64,000 bases of DNA, taken from the NCBI GenBank assembly GCA_029239675.1, contig JARBUM010000004.1, forward strand, positions 1 through 64,000, written 5' to 3'. Shown here piece by piece: positions 25,711-35,031 of the stretch. A program made the position numbers and the translations under genes. The notes under the pieces are model-generated. The model had not been told where the DNA came from and did no database searches. It worked only from the letters and a program-made list of their open reading frames with translations. This DNA comes from Pelosinus sp. Its GTDB lineage: Bacteria; Bacillota; Negativicutes; DSM-13327. Position 1 is the stretch's first letter. Each line of letters opens with the position of its first letter.

Positions 25711-26775
25711 TTATTGTTCTTGTATCAGATGGGATTTTTCACTTTGAATGTTAAGATAAGCAGAACCCTCCAATATCTCCTCACCAGAATCAAAACTATC
25801 CACCCGCCACTCTTTGCCATAACTGTCTTCCACATGATATCGTACTTTTTCCCCTAAAAACATGGAATGTAATATTTTGATTGGTAAATTAAAGTTGCTT
25901 TCCTTCGATACTTTATTGATTTTGATACATTCAGGACGAATGCTGACAACAACATCTTGATCCACTAAGGCCTCATAATTTCCTTTTACCTGCAAATGAA
26001 TACCATGATAGCTGACAACAGGGATATCTTCCTTTACAACTCTTGCGTCTACCAAATTTGTTGATCCAATAAAATCAGCTACAAAGCGAGTACGTGGGCA
26101 AAAATAGATTTCTTTAGGTGTTCCAAATTGATGAATTACTCCTTTATTCATCACCACAATCATATCAGACATAGATAAGGCTTCCTGTTGATCATGTGTT
26201 ACATAAATCGCTGTCAACCCCAATTTCTTCTGTATCAGTCTAAGTTCCACTCTTACTGACTCTCGAAGTTGTGCATCCAAGTTGGATAAAGGCTCATCCA
26301 GCAAAAGGGCGTGGGGATCCATTACCAATGCTCTGGCGACGGCGACCCTTTGCTGTTGTCCGCCAGACATCTCGTTGGGATATCGCTTTTCCATACCCGA
26401 CAGCTGCATTAACTTTAATACTTCTTCGACTTTGGCGTCAATTTCTGTCTTATTTTTATTCTTAACTTCAAGACCGTAGGCAACATTTTGATAAACGGTC
26501 ATATGGGGAAAGAGAGCATATTCTTGGAATACCATGGCTGTATTACGATCATATGGCGGAACATTTTCCACTCTCCGATTATTAATCGTTATTTCTCCCG
26601 CATCGGGCTCGTAGAATCCTGCAATTATGCGAAGCAACGTTGTTTTACCGCAACCACTTGGCCCTAAAAACGTAATGAACTTTTCTTTTTCAATTTGCAA
26701 ATTAATTTCATCCAATGCTTTAGACGCACCAAAAAATTTAGTTATATTTTTTAGTTCCACAATCACTTGGCCCAT
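25711..26775 (-). CDS. ABC importer ATPase, FbpC/PotA/AfuC type
   Basis: 354 aa from ATG 26775, which has GGGAG eight bases upstream; a GTG at 26784 overlaps that site. Walker A GPSGCGKTT, signature EMSGGQQQR, Walker B HALLLDEPLSNLD and the H-loop THDQQEALSMSD are present. The C-terminal about 100 residues form the TOBE/OB regulatory domain of the CUT1/Fbp type. It is the third gene of the SBP-permease-ATPase operon. Confidence 0.92.
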   Translation of the reverse strand: MGQVIVELKNITKFFGASKALDEINLQIEKEKFITFLGPSGCGKTTLLRIIAGFYEPDAGEITINNRRVENVPPYDRNTAMVFQEYALFPHMTVYQNVAYGLEVKNKNKTEIDAKVEEVLKLMQLSGMEKRYPNEMSGGQQQRVAVARALVMDPHALLLDEPLSNLDAQLRESVRVELRLIQKKLGLTAIYVTHDQQEALSMSDMIVVMNKGVIHQFGTPKEIYFCPRTRFVADFIGSTNLVDARVVKEDIPVVSYHGIHLQVKGNYEALVDQDVVVSIRPECIKINKVSKESNFNLPIKILHSMFLGEKVRYHVEDSYGKEWRVDSFDSGEEILEGSAYLNIQSEKSHLIQEQ

Positions 26776-26787
26776 TAAAATCACTCC

Positions 26788-28446
26788 CTATAACTCAAAA
26801 AGATTTATTTTCTTTTTGAAAATTAAGCGTACTATAGCAAAGGTTATTAGAATACTAACCATCATGCCAATTCCCGTAGCGCTAGCTTTACCATAATAGC
26901 CGTGGTCCGCAAGGTTCAAGATGGATACTGACGCTAGCATCCATTGAGGCGATACCAGAAAAATAACGGTGCTTAATGTATTCATTGACTTCATAAAACT
27001 ATAAACAAAACATGTAGAGCAGGCATTTTTCAGCATCGGTATTACAATTCGGCGGAAAGTGACAATACTATTGGCACCAAGATTAGCAGAAGCTTCCTCA
27101 ATGGATTTATCAATCTGCTTAAATCCAGAAATTGCATTACGGTACCCCACTGGCATCTGTCGTAATACTAAACCCACGATGATAATTGCTAGTGAACCGG
27201 TAATTGCAAAGGGTCCCTCGTTAAAGGCTAATATTAAGGCTAAACCAATAAATGTCCCAGGTAAAGAAAGGGGTAATAAGGCACCAAAATCCATTAAATT
27301 TCTCCCAGGGAACTTTTTACGAGATACAACGAAAGCGATAATCAGACCTAACAACGTTGTTCCAATGGCAGTAATGAAAGAAACGATCCAACTATTGATT
27401 AGGGCGTCTGATCGGAAAAATACCTCCATAAAATTTTCAAGGGTAAAAGTGTAATCCACACCAAAGACTTTCGTAACGGCAACACAGAGAATAGTGATAA
27501 AAATCGACAGTATTAAAAGTGCTATGCAGCTGCAAGCGGCGAATAAACACCACTTTGTCACAGGTGATACGGTTATACGCTTTAAGCCAGAGACAGGCTT
27601 GCCTGTAACTGTTACATAGGATTTATTATCTAAATAATATTTTTGCAGAAGAAATACTCCTAAAGTAGGAATCACCAGCATTACGCTTAGTACTGCTGCT
27701 ATCGGCATATCCCAAGCTCCCGTTACCTGAAGGTATGCTTCTGTCGCTAATACTCTATAGTTTCCTCCAACCAACATGGGATTACCGAAATCAGCAAAGG
27801 CATTAATGGCTACTAACAAGAACGCACTTAGCACACCTGGCAAGGCAAGTTTAAATGTAACTGTTCTAAACAATCTAAATCCATTGGCCCCTAGATTTTG
27901 GGCTGCAAGTTCCAAATTGGGGCTGATTGATTTCAATACCGCTGAGATCGTCATATACGCAAGGGGGAAAAATGCCAGACTTTGTACAATCCATAAACCC
28001 ACCCATCCATATAAGTCAGTCTTCAACCCCAACACCTGATAAGTAATAAAGCCTCGTCTACCAAATAATATAATAAATGCTAGGCCCGTTACGACGGAGG
28101 GGGACATCATGGGAAATAGTACTACTGTACGGAAAAACTTCTTTCCTGGTATATCTGTATAGTTCATGGAATAAGCATAGATAAATCCAGCTACTACTGC
28201 CGTCGTGGTGGAAAGCAGGGATGAAAACATGGTATTTTGAAATGCTCTTAAAAACTGAGGCTCATTAAAAAACCTCAGCCAATCGGAACTCTGAGGTATA
28301 ATAATAATCTTAAACAACGGGTACAAAATAAATATAAAGCCAAGAACAAAGAGAACGACTAGGGCAATTACCAACGGTGGTTCCTTGATTAACTGCTTGA
28401 ATTCAAAACCCAATCCTTGTTTTTCCAAAATGACTGGTTCCGCCAC
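26788..28446 (-). CDS. ABC importer permease, fused two-domain FbpB/AfuB type
   Basis: 552 aa from GTG 28446, chosen because GAGGAGG lies six bases upstream; a longer frame runs into the palindrome at 28463-28500. It has two homologous six-helix halves, each with an EAA-type loop (ELAAQNLGANGFRLFRTVTFKLALPG and EEASANLGANSIVTFRRIVIPML). Fused permeases of this sort belong to the ferric iron, 2-aminoethylphosphonate and hexose-phosphate (AfuABC) importers. Confidence 0.9.
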   Translation of the reverse strand: MAEPVILEKQGLGFEFKQLIKEPPLVIALVVLFVLGFIFILYPLFKIIIIPQSSDWLRFFNEPQFLRAFQNTMFSSLLSTTTAVVAGFIYAYSMNYTDIPGKKFFRTVVLFPMMSPSVVTGLAFIILFGRRGFITYQVLGLKTDLYGWVGLWIVQSLAFFPLAYMTISAVLKSISPNLELAAQNLGANGFRLFRTVTFKLALPGVLSAFLLVAINAFADFGNPMLVGGNYRVLATEAYLQVTGAWDMPIAAVLSVMLVIPTLGVFLLQKYYLDNKSYVTVTGKPVSGLKRITVSPVTKWCLFAACSCIALLILSIFITILCVAVTKVFGVDYTFTLENFMEVFFRSDALINSWIVSFITAIGTTLLGLIIAFVVSRKKFPGRNLMDFGALLPLSLPGTFIGLALILAFNEGPFAITGSLAIIIVGLVLRQMPVGYRNAISGFKQIDKSIEEASANLGANSIVTFRRIVIPMLKNACSTCFVYSFMKSMNTLSTVIFLVSPQWMLASVSILNLADHGYYGKASATGIGMMVSILITFAIVRLIFKKKINLFEL

Positions 28447-28462
28447 TGTAATCCTCCTCTTT

Positions 28463-28500
28463 ATGATAATATCAAGGCTAGCTAGCCTTGATATTATCAT
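28463..28500. repeat. Perfect 38-bp palindrome between SBP and permease genes
   Basis: ATGATAATATCAAGGCTAG meets its exact complement with no mismatch, and T's follow on both sides. Placed after the SBP stop and just before the permease Shine-Dalgarno, it probably acts as an mRNA-stabilising or partial-terminator hairpin giving more SBP than permease. Confidence 0.75.
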
Positions 28501-28529
28501 TTTTATTCACCATTACTTTGATTAGATCC

Positions 28530-29600
28530 CTAATTGATGACCGCTTTCCACTTTTCAAGTAACGTTTTCTTTTCTTTATTAGCCTTATCGAAGCTATAAT
28601 CTTTATTTATTGGCATTTCCTCAACCTTTTTAGCACCGTAAGGAACATCTACATCACTACGCGTAGAAATCCTCATGGTCAAATCAGAATGTAGTTGCCC
28701 TGCTTCTTTTCCTAATACAAAGTCCATGAAGGCTTTACCAGCGTCCGTATTAGGACCGCCTTTAACAATAGAAACAGCACCAATTTCCCAACCTGCATTA
28801 TTAGGGACATTACTTTCCACGTTAAAGCCTGATTTCTTTACTAGTAATTGATCATGAATGAAATTAATACCGATTAGATATTCACCTGTGCCAACTTTTT
28901 GTGCAGGGGTAAAACCGCTTGAAGTGAATTGCGCCACATTTTGTCTAAGATTTTTCATATATTCGATTGCCTTCTCCTGCCCTATGGTTTGCGACAGTGA
29001 AGCAAGTAATGTATATGCTGTACCTGATGTAGCAGGATCAGGCATAATGATTTCACCTTTAAATGCTGGATTTAACAAATCTTCAAAAGTTTTAGGCACT
29101 GCAATCCCTTTACTCTTGAACTCTTTCTCAAAGCGATCCTTATTTACAATAATAGAAAGTGGCCCAACATATAACCCGTTCCAATACCCTTCACTACTCT
29201 TATAATAGCTTGGAATATCTTTTGCTGTTTTTGAATCATATTTTTCCAATAATCCTGCATCCTTTAATGTTTCATGGGCATCTGCAGGCCCGCCTAAAAC
29301 AATATCAGCTTTTGCTGCACCCTTCTCAGCAATTACTCTAGTAACGGCCTCACCAGCAGGCAAGCGGATAAAGGAATAGTCGCATCCTGTTTTTTGTTTA
29401 AATAACTCAAGCAGTCTTTTACCTTCACTCTCATGAAAAGTAACATATACAACTAGTTTTTTACCTTTTAAATCGGGAAGGCCGTCTTTACCTTGAGCAT
29501 TTTGCGGTGCTGTAGTTGTACTTCCACACCCAGCCATCACCATTGATATCAGCATGGCAGCAGCAATCAACAGGCTCATCCATTTTGATTTTTTGCGCAT
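28530..29600 (-). CDS. ABC importer substrate-binding lipoprotein (FbpA/AfuA/PhnS-like)
   Basis: 356 aa. A basic start and hydrophobic core lead to lipobox MAGC (22-25). The mature protein is a type II binding fold with GGPADAHETLKDAGLLE and MPDPATSGTAYTLLASL (phosphate-type loop Ser-Gly-Thr). The tandem-tyrosine iron site of FbpA is not evident, which favours an anionic or phosphorylated ligand such as a sugar phosphate or aminoethylphosphonate over ferric iron. RBS AGGAGG precedes ATG 29600. Confidence 0.85.
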   Translation of the reverse strand: MRKKSKWMSLLIAAAMLISMVMAGCGSTTTAPQNAQGKDGLPDLKGKKLVVYVTFHESEGKRLLELFKQKTGCDYSFIRLPAGEAVTRVIAEKGAAKADIVLGGPADAHETLKDAGLLEKYDSKTAKDIPSYYKSSEGYWNGLYVGPLSIIVNKDRFEKEFKSKGIAVPKTFEDLLNPAFKGEIIMPDPATSGTAYTLLASLSQTIGQEKAIEYMKNLRQNVAQFTSSGFTPAQKVGTGEYLIGINFIHDQLLVKKSGFNVESNVPNNAGWEIGAVSIVKGGPNTDAGKAFMDFVLGKEAGQLHSDLTMRISTRSDVDVPYGAKKVEEMPINKDYSFDKANKEKKTLLEKWKAVIN

Positions 29601-29804
29601 TTTCTAAGTTCCTCCTAATTATTTTGATTTTTCTTAATTATCCCACAATTTAACTATTTATAATATCCGTATAAATGCTAATTATCTGTCCGCCAAAGCC
29701 CTAAATTCATTGTAAGAAATATTCCTACAACAAAATCATTAAGCATCCTTTTATTATCCTCCTAAGCGCCAGGTCCATATTATTATAAGCGGAGGTTAAG
29801 TAAC

Positions 29805-29838
29805 AAAAAAGGCGCCAACAATTGACGCCCTTTACTTT
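29805..29838 (-). terminator. Terminator of the sensor-kinase-regulator operon
   Basis: On the minus strand AAAGGgCG ... CGCCTTT is followed by TTTTG. It lies just after the response-regulator stop at 29852. Confidence 0.75.
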
Positions 29839-29851
29839 GCATATTTAGAAT

Positions 29852-30508
29852 TTAGGATAATAAACGATGTTTTAAAGCATAATCAACAATTTCTCTCTTT
29901 TTTGTAAAATTAAGCTTTTCCATAATGCGATTTTTATATGTTTCTATTGTTTTTGAGCTCAATGACAATGCTTCCCCAATTTCAATTAGCGAATAGCCCC
30001 TTGCAAGAAACTTGACTACCTCTCTCTCCCTAGGACTTAGCAAAACATAGGGATCATCAGGAGAGGGATGATATTCCTTCCCGCTAAGCAGTGCGGTAAG
30101 AATGACTTGCGTTGCCTCACGACTAATGTAAGTCTTGTTTATTTGAACATTTCTAATCGCTTCGAATATTTCTGTATCCACTGCACCCTTTTGTACATAA
30201 GCCATTGCTCCTGCATGCATGACTTTAATAATATAGTTTTCATCTTCATGCATGGTTAATACAACAATTTTACTTTTGTAGCCACGACTTTTAATTTCTC
30301 TAATACATTGGATACCATCCATATTGGGCATGGATAAATCAAGAATAATTACATCCGCCATTTTGCTCTCTAATACATGTAGTAGGCTTACTCCATCGGA
30401 GGCCTCTCCAATAATTTCTAAGGAAGGATCACTTTGTAATAGCAACTTCAAGCCGGAGCGGAGAAGTGCATGGTCATCGGCAAGAATGATTTTGACTTTA
30501 TGCGTCAT
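29852..30508 (-). CDS. NarL/LuxR-type response regulator
   Basis: 218 aa. Receiver domain with Asp11/Asp12 and phospho-acceptor Asp57 (LDLSMPNMDG). The C-terminal LuxR-type helix-turn-helix (about 151-215) has LSPREREVVKFLARGYSLIEIGEALSLSSKTIETYKN. It overlaps the kinase stop by ATGA and has AGAGGGG before ATG 30508. The likely target is the adjacent ABC importer operon, whose promoter region lies about 250 bp away, but the binding site is not visible. Confidence 0.92.
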   Translation of the reverse strand: MTHKVKIILADDHALLRSGLKLLLQSDPSLEIIGEASDGVSLLHVLESKMADVIILDLSMPNMDGIQCIREIKSRGYKSKIVVLTMHEDENYIIKVMHAGAMAYVQKGAVDTEIFEAIRNVQINKTYISREATQVILTALLSGKEYHPSPDDPYVLLSPREREVVKFLARGYSLIEIGEALSLSSKTIETYKNRIMEKLNFTKKREIVDYALKHRLLS

Positions 30509-31938
30509 GAACTGATCCCCTCTCTGTAATTAGGAATAACAACAATAATACTCGTTCCTTTGCCTGGGTTTGAAATAATCTCCATGTTGCCGCCAAAGAG
30601 TTCTGCACGTTCCATCATGCCATAAACACCAATTTTATTTTCACGCTGCGCTTGTTCTAGAGCACCTTGGGGAAACCCCTTACCGTTATCCTTAATTGTT
30701 AATGTAACCTGCCCCTTATCTTGGTCCAATATTACTTCAATTTTGTCTGCATGAGAATGTTTGATTACATTGGTCAAACTTTCCTGCATAATTCGATATA
30801 ACGCAAGAGCTGTTTCTTTCTCAATGATTCCATCACCATAATAGTCCTCTTCTATGGTGATGGAATGCCGCTCCCTAATTTGATCCAAATATTTACTCAT
30901 GGCGGCAATTAGTCCTAAATCATCAAGGGCTGGAGGACGTAATTCCACCGCCAGCGTGCGGATATCACGTAAAGTATTAGCAGCAATGTCACGTGCTCCT
31001 AATAAAATCGATCTCTGGTTCTCATTCTCAGCCTTATCAGCAGTGACTCGCATCGACATCATCAAGGTTGTGAGCGCCTGGCCCGTTTCATCATGAAGTT
31101 CTCTTGATATTCTCTTACGTTCATCCTCTTGGGCTGTAAGAATTTTACTGATTAAAGTCTTGCGCAACTGTTCCTTTTGTAAAACTTCCGCAAGCAATTT
31201 ATCACGTTCCGCTTTCGTGTTAAGAAGACTAACAGTCATCTCCTGAAAAGCGGTAGCTAATTTTCCCACCTCATCGGTGCTACCCTCTGGAACGTCCACA
31301 CTAAGATTACCATTGGAAATCTCCTGGGCAACCATTGCAAGTCTGCTGATGGGTCTGGTAATCTTCCCTGTCATTTTAGCTACCAGTATGATTGCCAAAA
31401 TATACACCAATAAGGAAATTAAAATCAACCGCTGCATCCTGGCATTGATTAGGCTGCTTCTTTTTGTCTCTGACATTCCTACTCGTACAAAGCCAATGGA
31501 TCCATTTTCAATAGGCACAATGGTATCATGAATAATCCCTTCGCTGGTTTCTAATATAACGCTATTGACTGTCAAACCGATGTGGGCCGGATTAGCAGTC
31601 ATTAATCCACTAGGAATGCCTGCTGGAAAGGTGTGAGTCAGCACATGGTTCTGTGAGTCTATAATAAATAAATAGCTTATATCATCCTCATTTTTTTTCA
31701 TTTCATTGACTAACTCATAAAGAGAATACCGATCATCCGCAAGAATATCATCAGCACTACGAAAAGCCACATGCCCCGCCAGTTCTAAGCCTCTTTTCTC
31801 TAGCTCGTTGTTCATTGCCTGATGCAATGAATCCCACATTAATGCACCAATTAATACACTTAATAAGCTAAGGGTGAAAAGAACCACCGTTATAATTTTA
31901 TTGTGAATGTTTAATGTATCATACCAGCGCCAGATCAT
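30505..31938 (-). CDS. Membrane sensor histidine kinase (NarX/DegS-type HisKA_3)
   Basis: 477 aa. A membrane helix at about 14-34, an extracytoplasmic domain of about 130 residues, a second helix at about 170-190, a HAMP linker (TGKITRPISRLAMVAQEISNGNLS), a coiled-coil, the HisKA_3 box ISRELHDETGQALTTLM with the phospho-His, and an HATPase_c domain (DNGKGFP, GVYGMMERAELFGG). It overlaps both neighbours by 4 bp. The extracellular part may contact the PhnD-like lipoprotein encoded upstream. Confidence 0.92.
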   Translation of the reverse strand: MIWRWYDTLNIHNKIITVVLFTLSLLSVLIGALMWDSLHQAMNNELEKRGLELAGHVAFRSADDILADDRYSLYELVNEMKKNEDDISYLFIIDSQNHVLTHTFPAGIPSGLMTANPAHIGLTVNSVILETSEGIIHDTIVPIENGSIGFVRVGMSETKRSSLINARMQRLILISLLVYILAIILVAKMTGKITRPISRLAMVAQEISNGNLSVDVPEGSTDEVGKLATAFQEMTVSLLNTKAERDKLLAEVLQKEQLRKTLISKILTAQEDERKRISRELHDETGQALTTLMMSMRVTADKAENENQRSILLGARDIAANTLRDIRTLAVELRPPALDDLGLIAAMSKYLDQIRERHSITIEEDYYGDGIIEKETALALYRIMQESLTNVIKHSHADKIEVILDQDKGQVTLTIKDNGKGFPQGALEQAQRENKIGVYGMMERAELFGGNMEIISNPGKGTSIIVVIPNYREGISS

Positions 31939-32882
31939 CGGCCGTTCCTCATTTTGCTTATTGTCTCTGCCACATCATTAAGCAGTTCGGCTTTGGGCTC
32001 AACAAAACGATTAATCATTAATCCTTGCATCGCTAAGTAAGCCTCTGGGCTGCGATGCATATTTAGAAATAAGATCCGCCATAATTTCTTTTCTCCAGAG
32101 GTAATATTCTTACGAATAACCACTGGTCCTGCCCCCGCCCTCCCAGATGTATCTATAATCCGCACTCCATCAGCAAGGTCTGGATTGGTTTTTTTTATAT
32201 ACTCATACGTTAGACTGTTAATTGCGGCTCCATCCACTACTCTGTTCGCCACTGCACGTAAAGACTTATCTTGACTGTAGGTATAAAAAAACCGATTGAA
32301 GAATCGTTCTGGTGTGGTGTCCATTTGTTGCAATAGATTTACTACCGTAAAATAGCCAGAATAGCTTAAGGGGTCAGAAAAGGCAAATGACTTACCTGAC
32401 AAATCCTTTAGTGAATTTACTGCACTATTCCGAGAAACAATAATGTAACTCTCATATACAGGAGATCCATTACATTCTTCCATGACTAGCAACTCAATTT
32501 CCTCGCGACCATTATAAGAAATATATTCACCACTAGAAAAAAAAGCGATATCAATTCCGCCTTTAGCAAGTAATGCTGTTATCTCTGCATTGCTTTTCCG
32601 TTGAATCAATACTACAGGTCTACGAGTAAACTGTTCAATATATTCAGCAATCAGCCGATAATATATATTCGTCTCACTCGGCCCCATGGACAGTGAAACT
32701 CCTACCCGAATGGGATGGGTCTCGTCATCAACAATAGCTGCAATCTGTGGTTCTTCTAATTTATTAAAATCGATATACCGAGTAGAATTAGCAAGCATAC
32801 ATCCATTGAGAGTGATCATAAAAAATATTACAACAATCGTAAGCTTCCATTTCAATACACTAATATCGATCACCACTCTCAA
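31935..32882 (-). CDS. PhnD-like phosphate/phosphonate-binding lipoprotein, likely sensor subunit
   Basis: Up to 315 aa. A signal segment ends at lipobox LNGC, so the mature protein is a membrane-anchored binding protein. PhnD-family features are VGVSLSMGPSETNIYYRLIAEYIEQ, GGIDIAFFSSGEYI and SFAFSDPLSYSGYF. The start is uncertain: TTG 32882, two GTGs and a TTG nine codons later are candidates, none with a strong Shine-Dalgarno. The stop overlaps the kinase start (ATGA). No ABC permease accompanies it, so it probably presents ligand to the kinase, as the PhnD-like domain of TtrS does. Confidence 0.82.
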   Translation of the reverse strand: MRVVIDISVLKWKLTIVVIFFMITLNGCMLANSTRYIDFNKLEEPQIAAIVDDETHPIRVGVSLSMGPSETNIYYRLIAEYIEQFTRRPVVLIQRKSNAEITALLAKGGIDIAFFSSGEYISYNGREEIELLVMEECNGSPVYESYIIVSRNSAVNSLKDLSGKSFAFSDPLSYSGYFTVVNLLQQMDTTPERFFNRFFYTYSQDKSLRAVANRVVDGAAINSLTYEYIKKTNPDLADGVRIIDTSGRAGAGPVVIRKNITSGEKKLWRILFLNMHRSPEAYLAMQGLMINRFVEPKAELLNDVAETISKMRNGR

Positions 32883-33156
32883 TATAGATTCAACAGCCTA
32901 GTACACCCACGATCATCATACCTTTTGTTTTAGACTACTTCTTTCATAATCTCAATTCAAGACTCATCCTACACCCAAGAGGCTTTTTAATAGTTATTTC
33001 AAAGTTAATGACTCTCTTCGACTTTTCCCTACACTTTCCTTCCGTGATCTATTAAACATTCCCATAATTTCGACCCAATCCCATCTTCTATACATTTCAA
33101 GGAGGTAATAGTAGCTATTCTGTAGAAATATCGGCTAAGAGAGGTGATCACCTACC

Positions 33157-33927
33157 ATGTGCTTAATTTTATTCGCTTACCAACATCATCCTAAATATCC
33201 TTTGATTGTTGCTGCTAATCGTGATGAATATTATGCCCGTCCCAGTGCACCAGCACAATATTGGTCGGATCATCCTCATGTTTTAGCAGGAAGAGATCTA
33301 AAAGAGCTGGGAACTTGGATGGGTATAACCGCCCAAGGACGTTTTGCCGCCTTAACGAATTACCGAGACCCACAACGTCATTCTACGGATGCTTTATCAC
33401 GCGGTCATTTAGTCGCTGATTTTCTTTGCAATCAACAATCATCGCATGAATATCTAAAAAAAATCGCAAAACAATCTAAGCAGTATAATGGGTTTAATTT
33501 ACTTGTTGGTGATCAGAAATCCTTATGGTATTATAGCAACCAACAGGGCGACATACAGCCCATTGCCCCTGGAGTTCACGGTCTTTGCAACCATCTATTG
33601 AACACTCCTTGGCCTAAGCTTGAGCAAGGTCGCCAACAGTTGTCCCAGTGTCTTACTCAAGATACTGTTTCCGAAAATGATTTATGGAGTATTCTAAGCA
33701 ACCGTGAGAAAGCATCGGATGACATACTCCCCCATACAGGCGTTGGTTTAGAATTGGAGCGTACTCTGTCCTCGATTTTTATCGAGAGCCCAGAATACGG
33801 GACACGCTCTTCTACCATATTACTAGTAGGACAAGATGGCTCTGTTAAATTTGTTGAGAGAACATACCATTCATCTTTACATTCTTGGCAGGAAGCCTCC
33901 TATCAATTTGACATAGTGCCATCATAG
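33157..33927 (+). CDS. NRDE/TANGO2-family protein
   Basis: 256 aa with the family signature AANRDEYYARP (about 20-30) and an N-terminal Met-Cys, which in this Ntn-hydrolase-like family exposes Cys2 after Met removal. The conserved LAGRDLKELGTWMGIT and STILLVGQDG are also present. Bacterial members are of unknown function; the eukaryotic TANGO2 is linked to heme or lipid handling. RBS AGAGGTG lies within a 12-bp palindrome AGGTGATCACCT (33142-33153). Confidence 0.88.
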   Translation: MCLILFAYQHHPKYPLIVAANRDEYYARPSAPAQYWSDHPHVLAGRDLKELGTWMGITAQGRFAALTNYRDPQRHSTDALSRGHLVADFLCNQQSSHEYLKKIAKQSKQYNGFNLLVGDQKSLWYYSNQQGDIQPIAPGVHGLCNHLLNTPWPKLEQGRQQLSQCLTQDTVSENDLWSILSNREKASDDILPHTGVGLELERTLSSIFIESPEYGTRSSTILLVGQDGSVKFVERTYHSSLHSWQEASYQFDIVPS

Positions 33928-33966
33928 CTAATTTAAATATATATCATGAATTGGAGGAAACTAACT

Positions 33967-34929
33967 ATGAATGTAATAAAAAATAAACTTGTTATTGTCG
34001 GCGTGGGTCATGTAGGTTCAGCAGTATTAAATTGCGCTTTATCCTTTAACATGGTATCTGAGATTGCAGTTATCGATATCCTTGATAAAAAAGCCCAAGG
34101 AGAAGCCCTTGATTCTAGCCACGCAACACCCTTTTCCACTGGCTCAAACGTAAATATCCATGCAGGAACCTTTGAAGAATGCAAAGATGCCAAGGTGATC
34201 ATCATCGCTGCTGGTCCTAGCATATTACCTGGTGAGATACCTGATCGATTAACTCTTGCTGGTCGAAATGTTGAAGTGATGAAGGATGTAATGACCTCCA
34301 TCGCTCAATACACCAAAGACGCAGTTATTATCATGATCACAAATCCTTTGGATATTATGGTATATTATGCAGAAAACTTTTTCGGCTATCCAAAGAATAA
34401 GATATTCGGTACTGGTACAACTCTTGAGACTGCACGTTTCAGAAGCATCATCGCAAATAAATATCATGTAGACCCTAGAAATGTTCATGGCTATATGCTT
34501 GGTGAGCATGGCAATTCCGCATTTCCCGCCTGGAGCCTTTTGAACATAGCTGGTGTTCCTTATGATAGGCTGGATGATTATTTTCAGCCAAATGAACCGC
34601 TAGATTTGGAACAAACCGCTGCTAAAGTTGTCTCAGTTGCTTATGATGTCCTCAATTTTAAAGGTTGTACTAATTCAGGTATAGCAATGGTTGCTTGTCG
34701 CCTTGCCAGAGCTGTTTTATTTAACGAACGTAGCATTTTCCCCGTCTCTACCACTCTCCAAGGAGAATACGGCTTACATAATGTAGCCTTGAGTCTTCCT
34801 TGCCTCATAACAGAAGAGGGTATCGAAAGAAGAATTGAGGTTGCCCTTTCAGACGAAGAAGTCACGAAACTTAAGCATAGCGCACAAAGCATCTCAAATG
34901 TTATGAAGTCTGTAGGCTTGGTACCATAA
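33967..34929 (+). CDS. LDH/MDH-superfamily L-2-hydroxyacid dehydrogenase (HicDH-like loop)
   Basis: 320 aa from ATG 33967 with TTGGAGG nine bases upstream; the in-frame ATG at 33946 precedes that site and is unlikely. NAD motif VGVGHVG (11-17), catalytic His181 in LGEHGNS, Asp129 and Arg157. The substrate loop AAGPSILPGEIPDRL lacks the lactate-specific Gln and has two more residues than LDH, as in L-2-hydroxyisocaproate dehydrogenases. It probably interconverts a bulkier 2-oxo/2-hydroxy acid pair rather than pyruvate/lactate. It follows the TANGO2-like gene by 39 bp. Confidence 0.85.
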   Translation: MNVIKNKLVIVGVGHVGSAVLNCALSFNMVSEIAVIDILDKKAQGEALDSSHATPFSTGSNVNIHAGTFEECKDAKVIIIAAGPSILPGEIPDRLTLAGRNVEVMKDVMTSIAQYTKDAVIIMITNPLDIMVYYAENFFGYPKNKIFGTGTTLETARFRSIIANKYHVDPRNVHGYMLGEHGNSAFPAWSLLNIAGVPYDRLDDYFQPNEPLDLEQTAAKVVSVAYDVLNFKGCTNSGIAMVACRLARAVLFNERSIFPVSTTLQGEYGLHNVALSLPCLITEEGIERRIEVALSDEEVTKLKHSAQSISNVMKSVGLVP

Positions 34930-34961
34930 AAATCCATCCGTTTTAAACCTTCATATAAACT

Positions 34962-35010
34962 AAAAGCAAGACAAGTTGAGGCCAAAAAGGCATCATCTTG
35001 TCTTGCTTTT
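34962..35010. terminator. Bidirectional terminator after the dehydrogenase
   Basis: AAAAGCAAGACAAG pairs with CTTGTCTTGCTTTT, with an inner TGA/TCA pairing; A- and T-tracts flank it. Confidence 0.85.
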
Positions 35011-35031
35011 TCAACTATTTACAATTAAACG

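Noticed and set aside
28530-29600. Assignment of the importer to ferric iron
   Set aside because: FbpABC-like architecture alone is not specific; the tandem tyrosine iron ligands are not evident and a Ser-Gly-Thr anion loop is, so the substrate is left open.
33142-33153. AGGTGATCACCT palindrome over the TANGO2-like ribosome binding site as a regulatory hairpin
   Set aside because: The two halves meet with no loop, so it cannot fold as an RNA hairpin; it may be chance.
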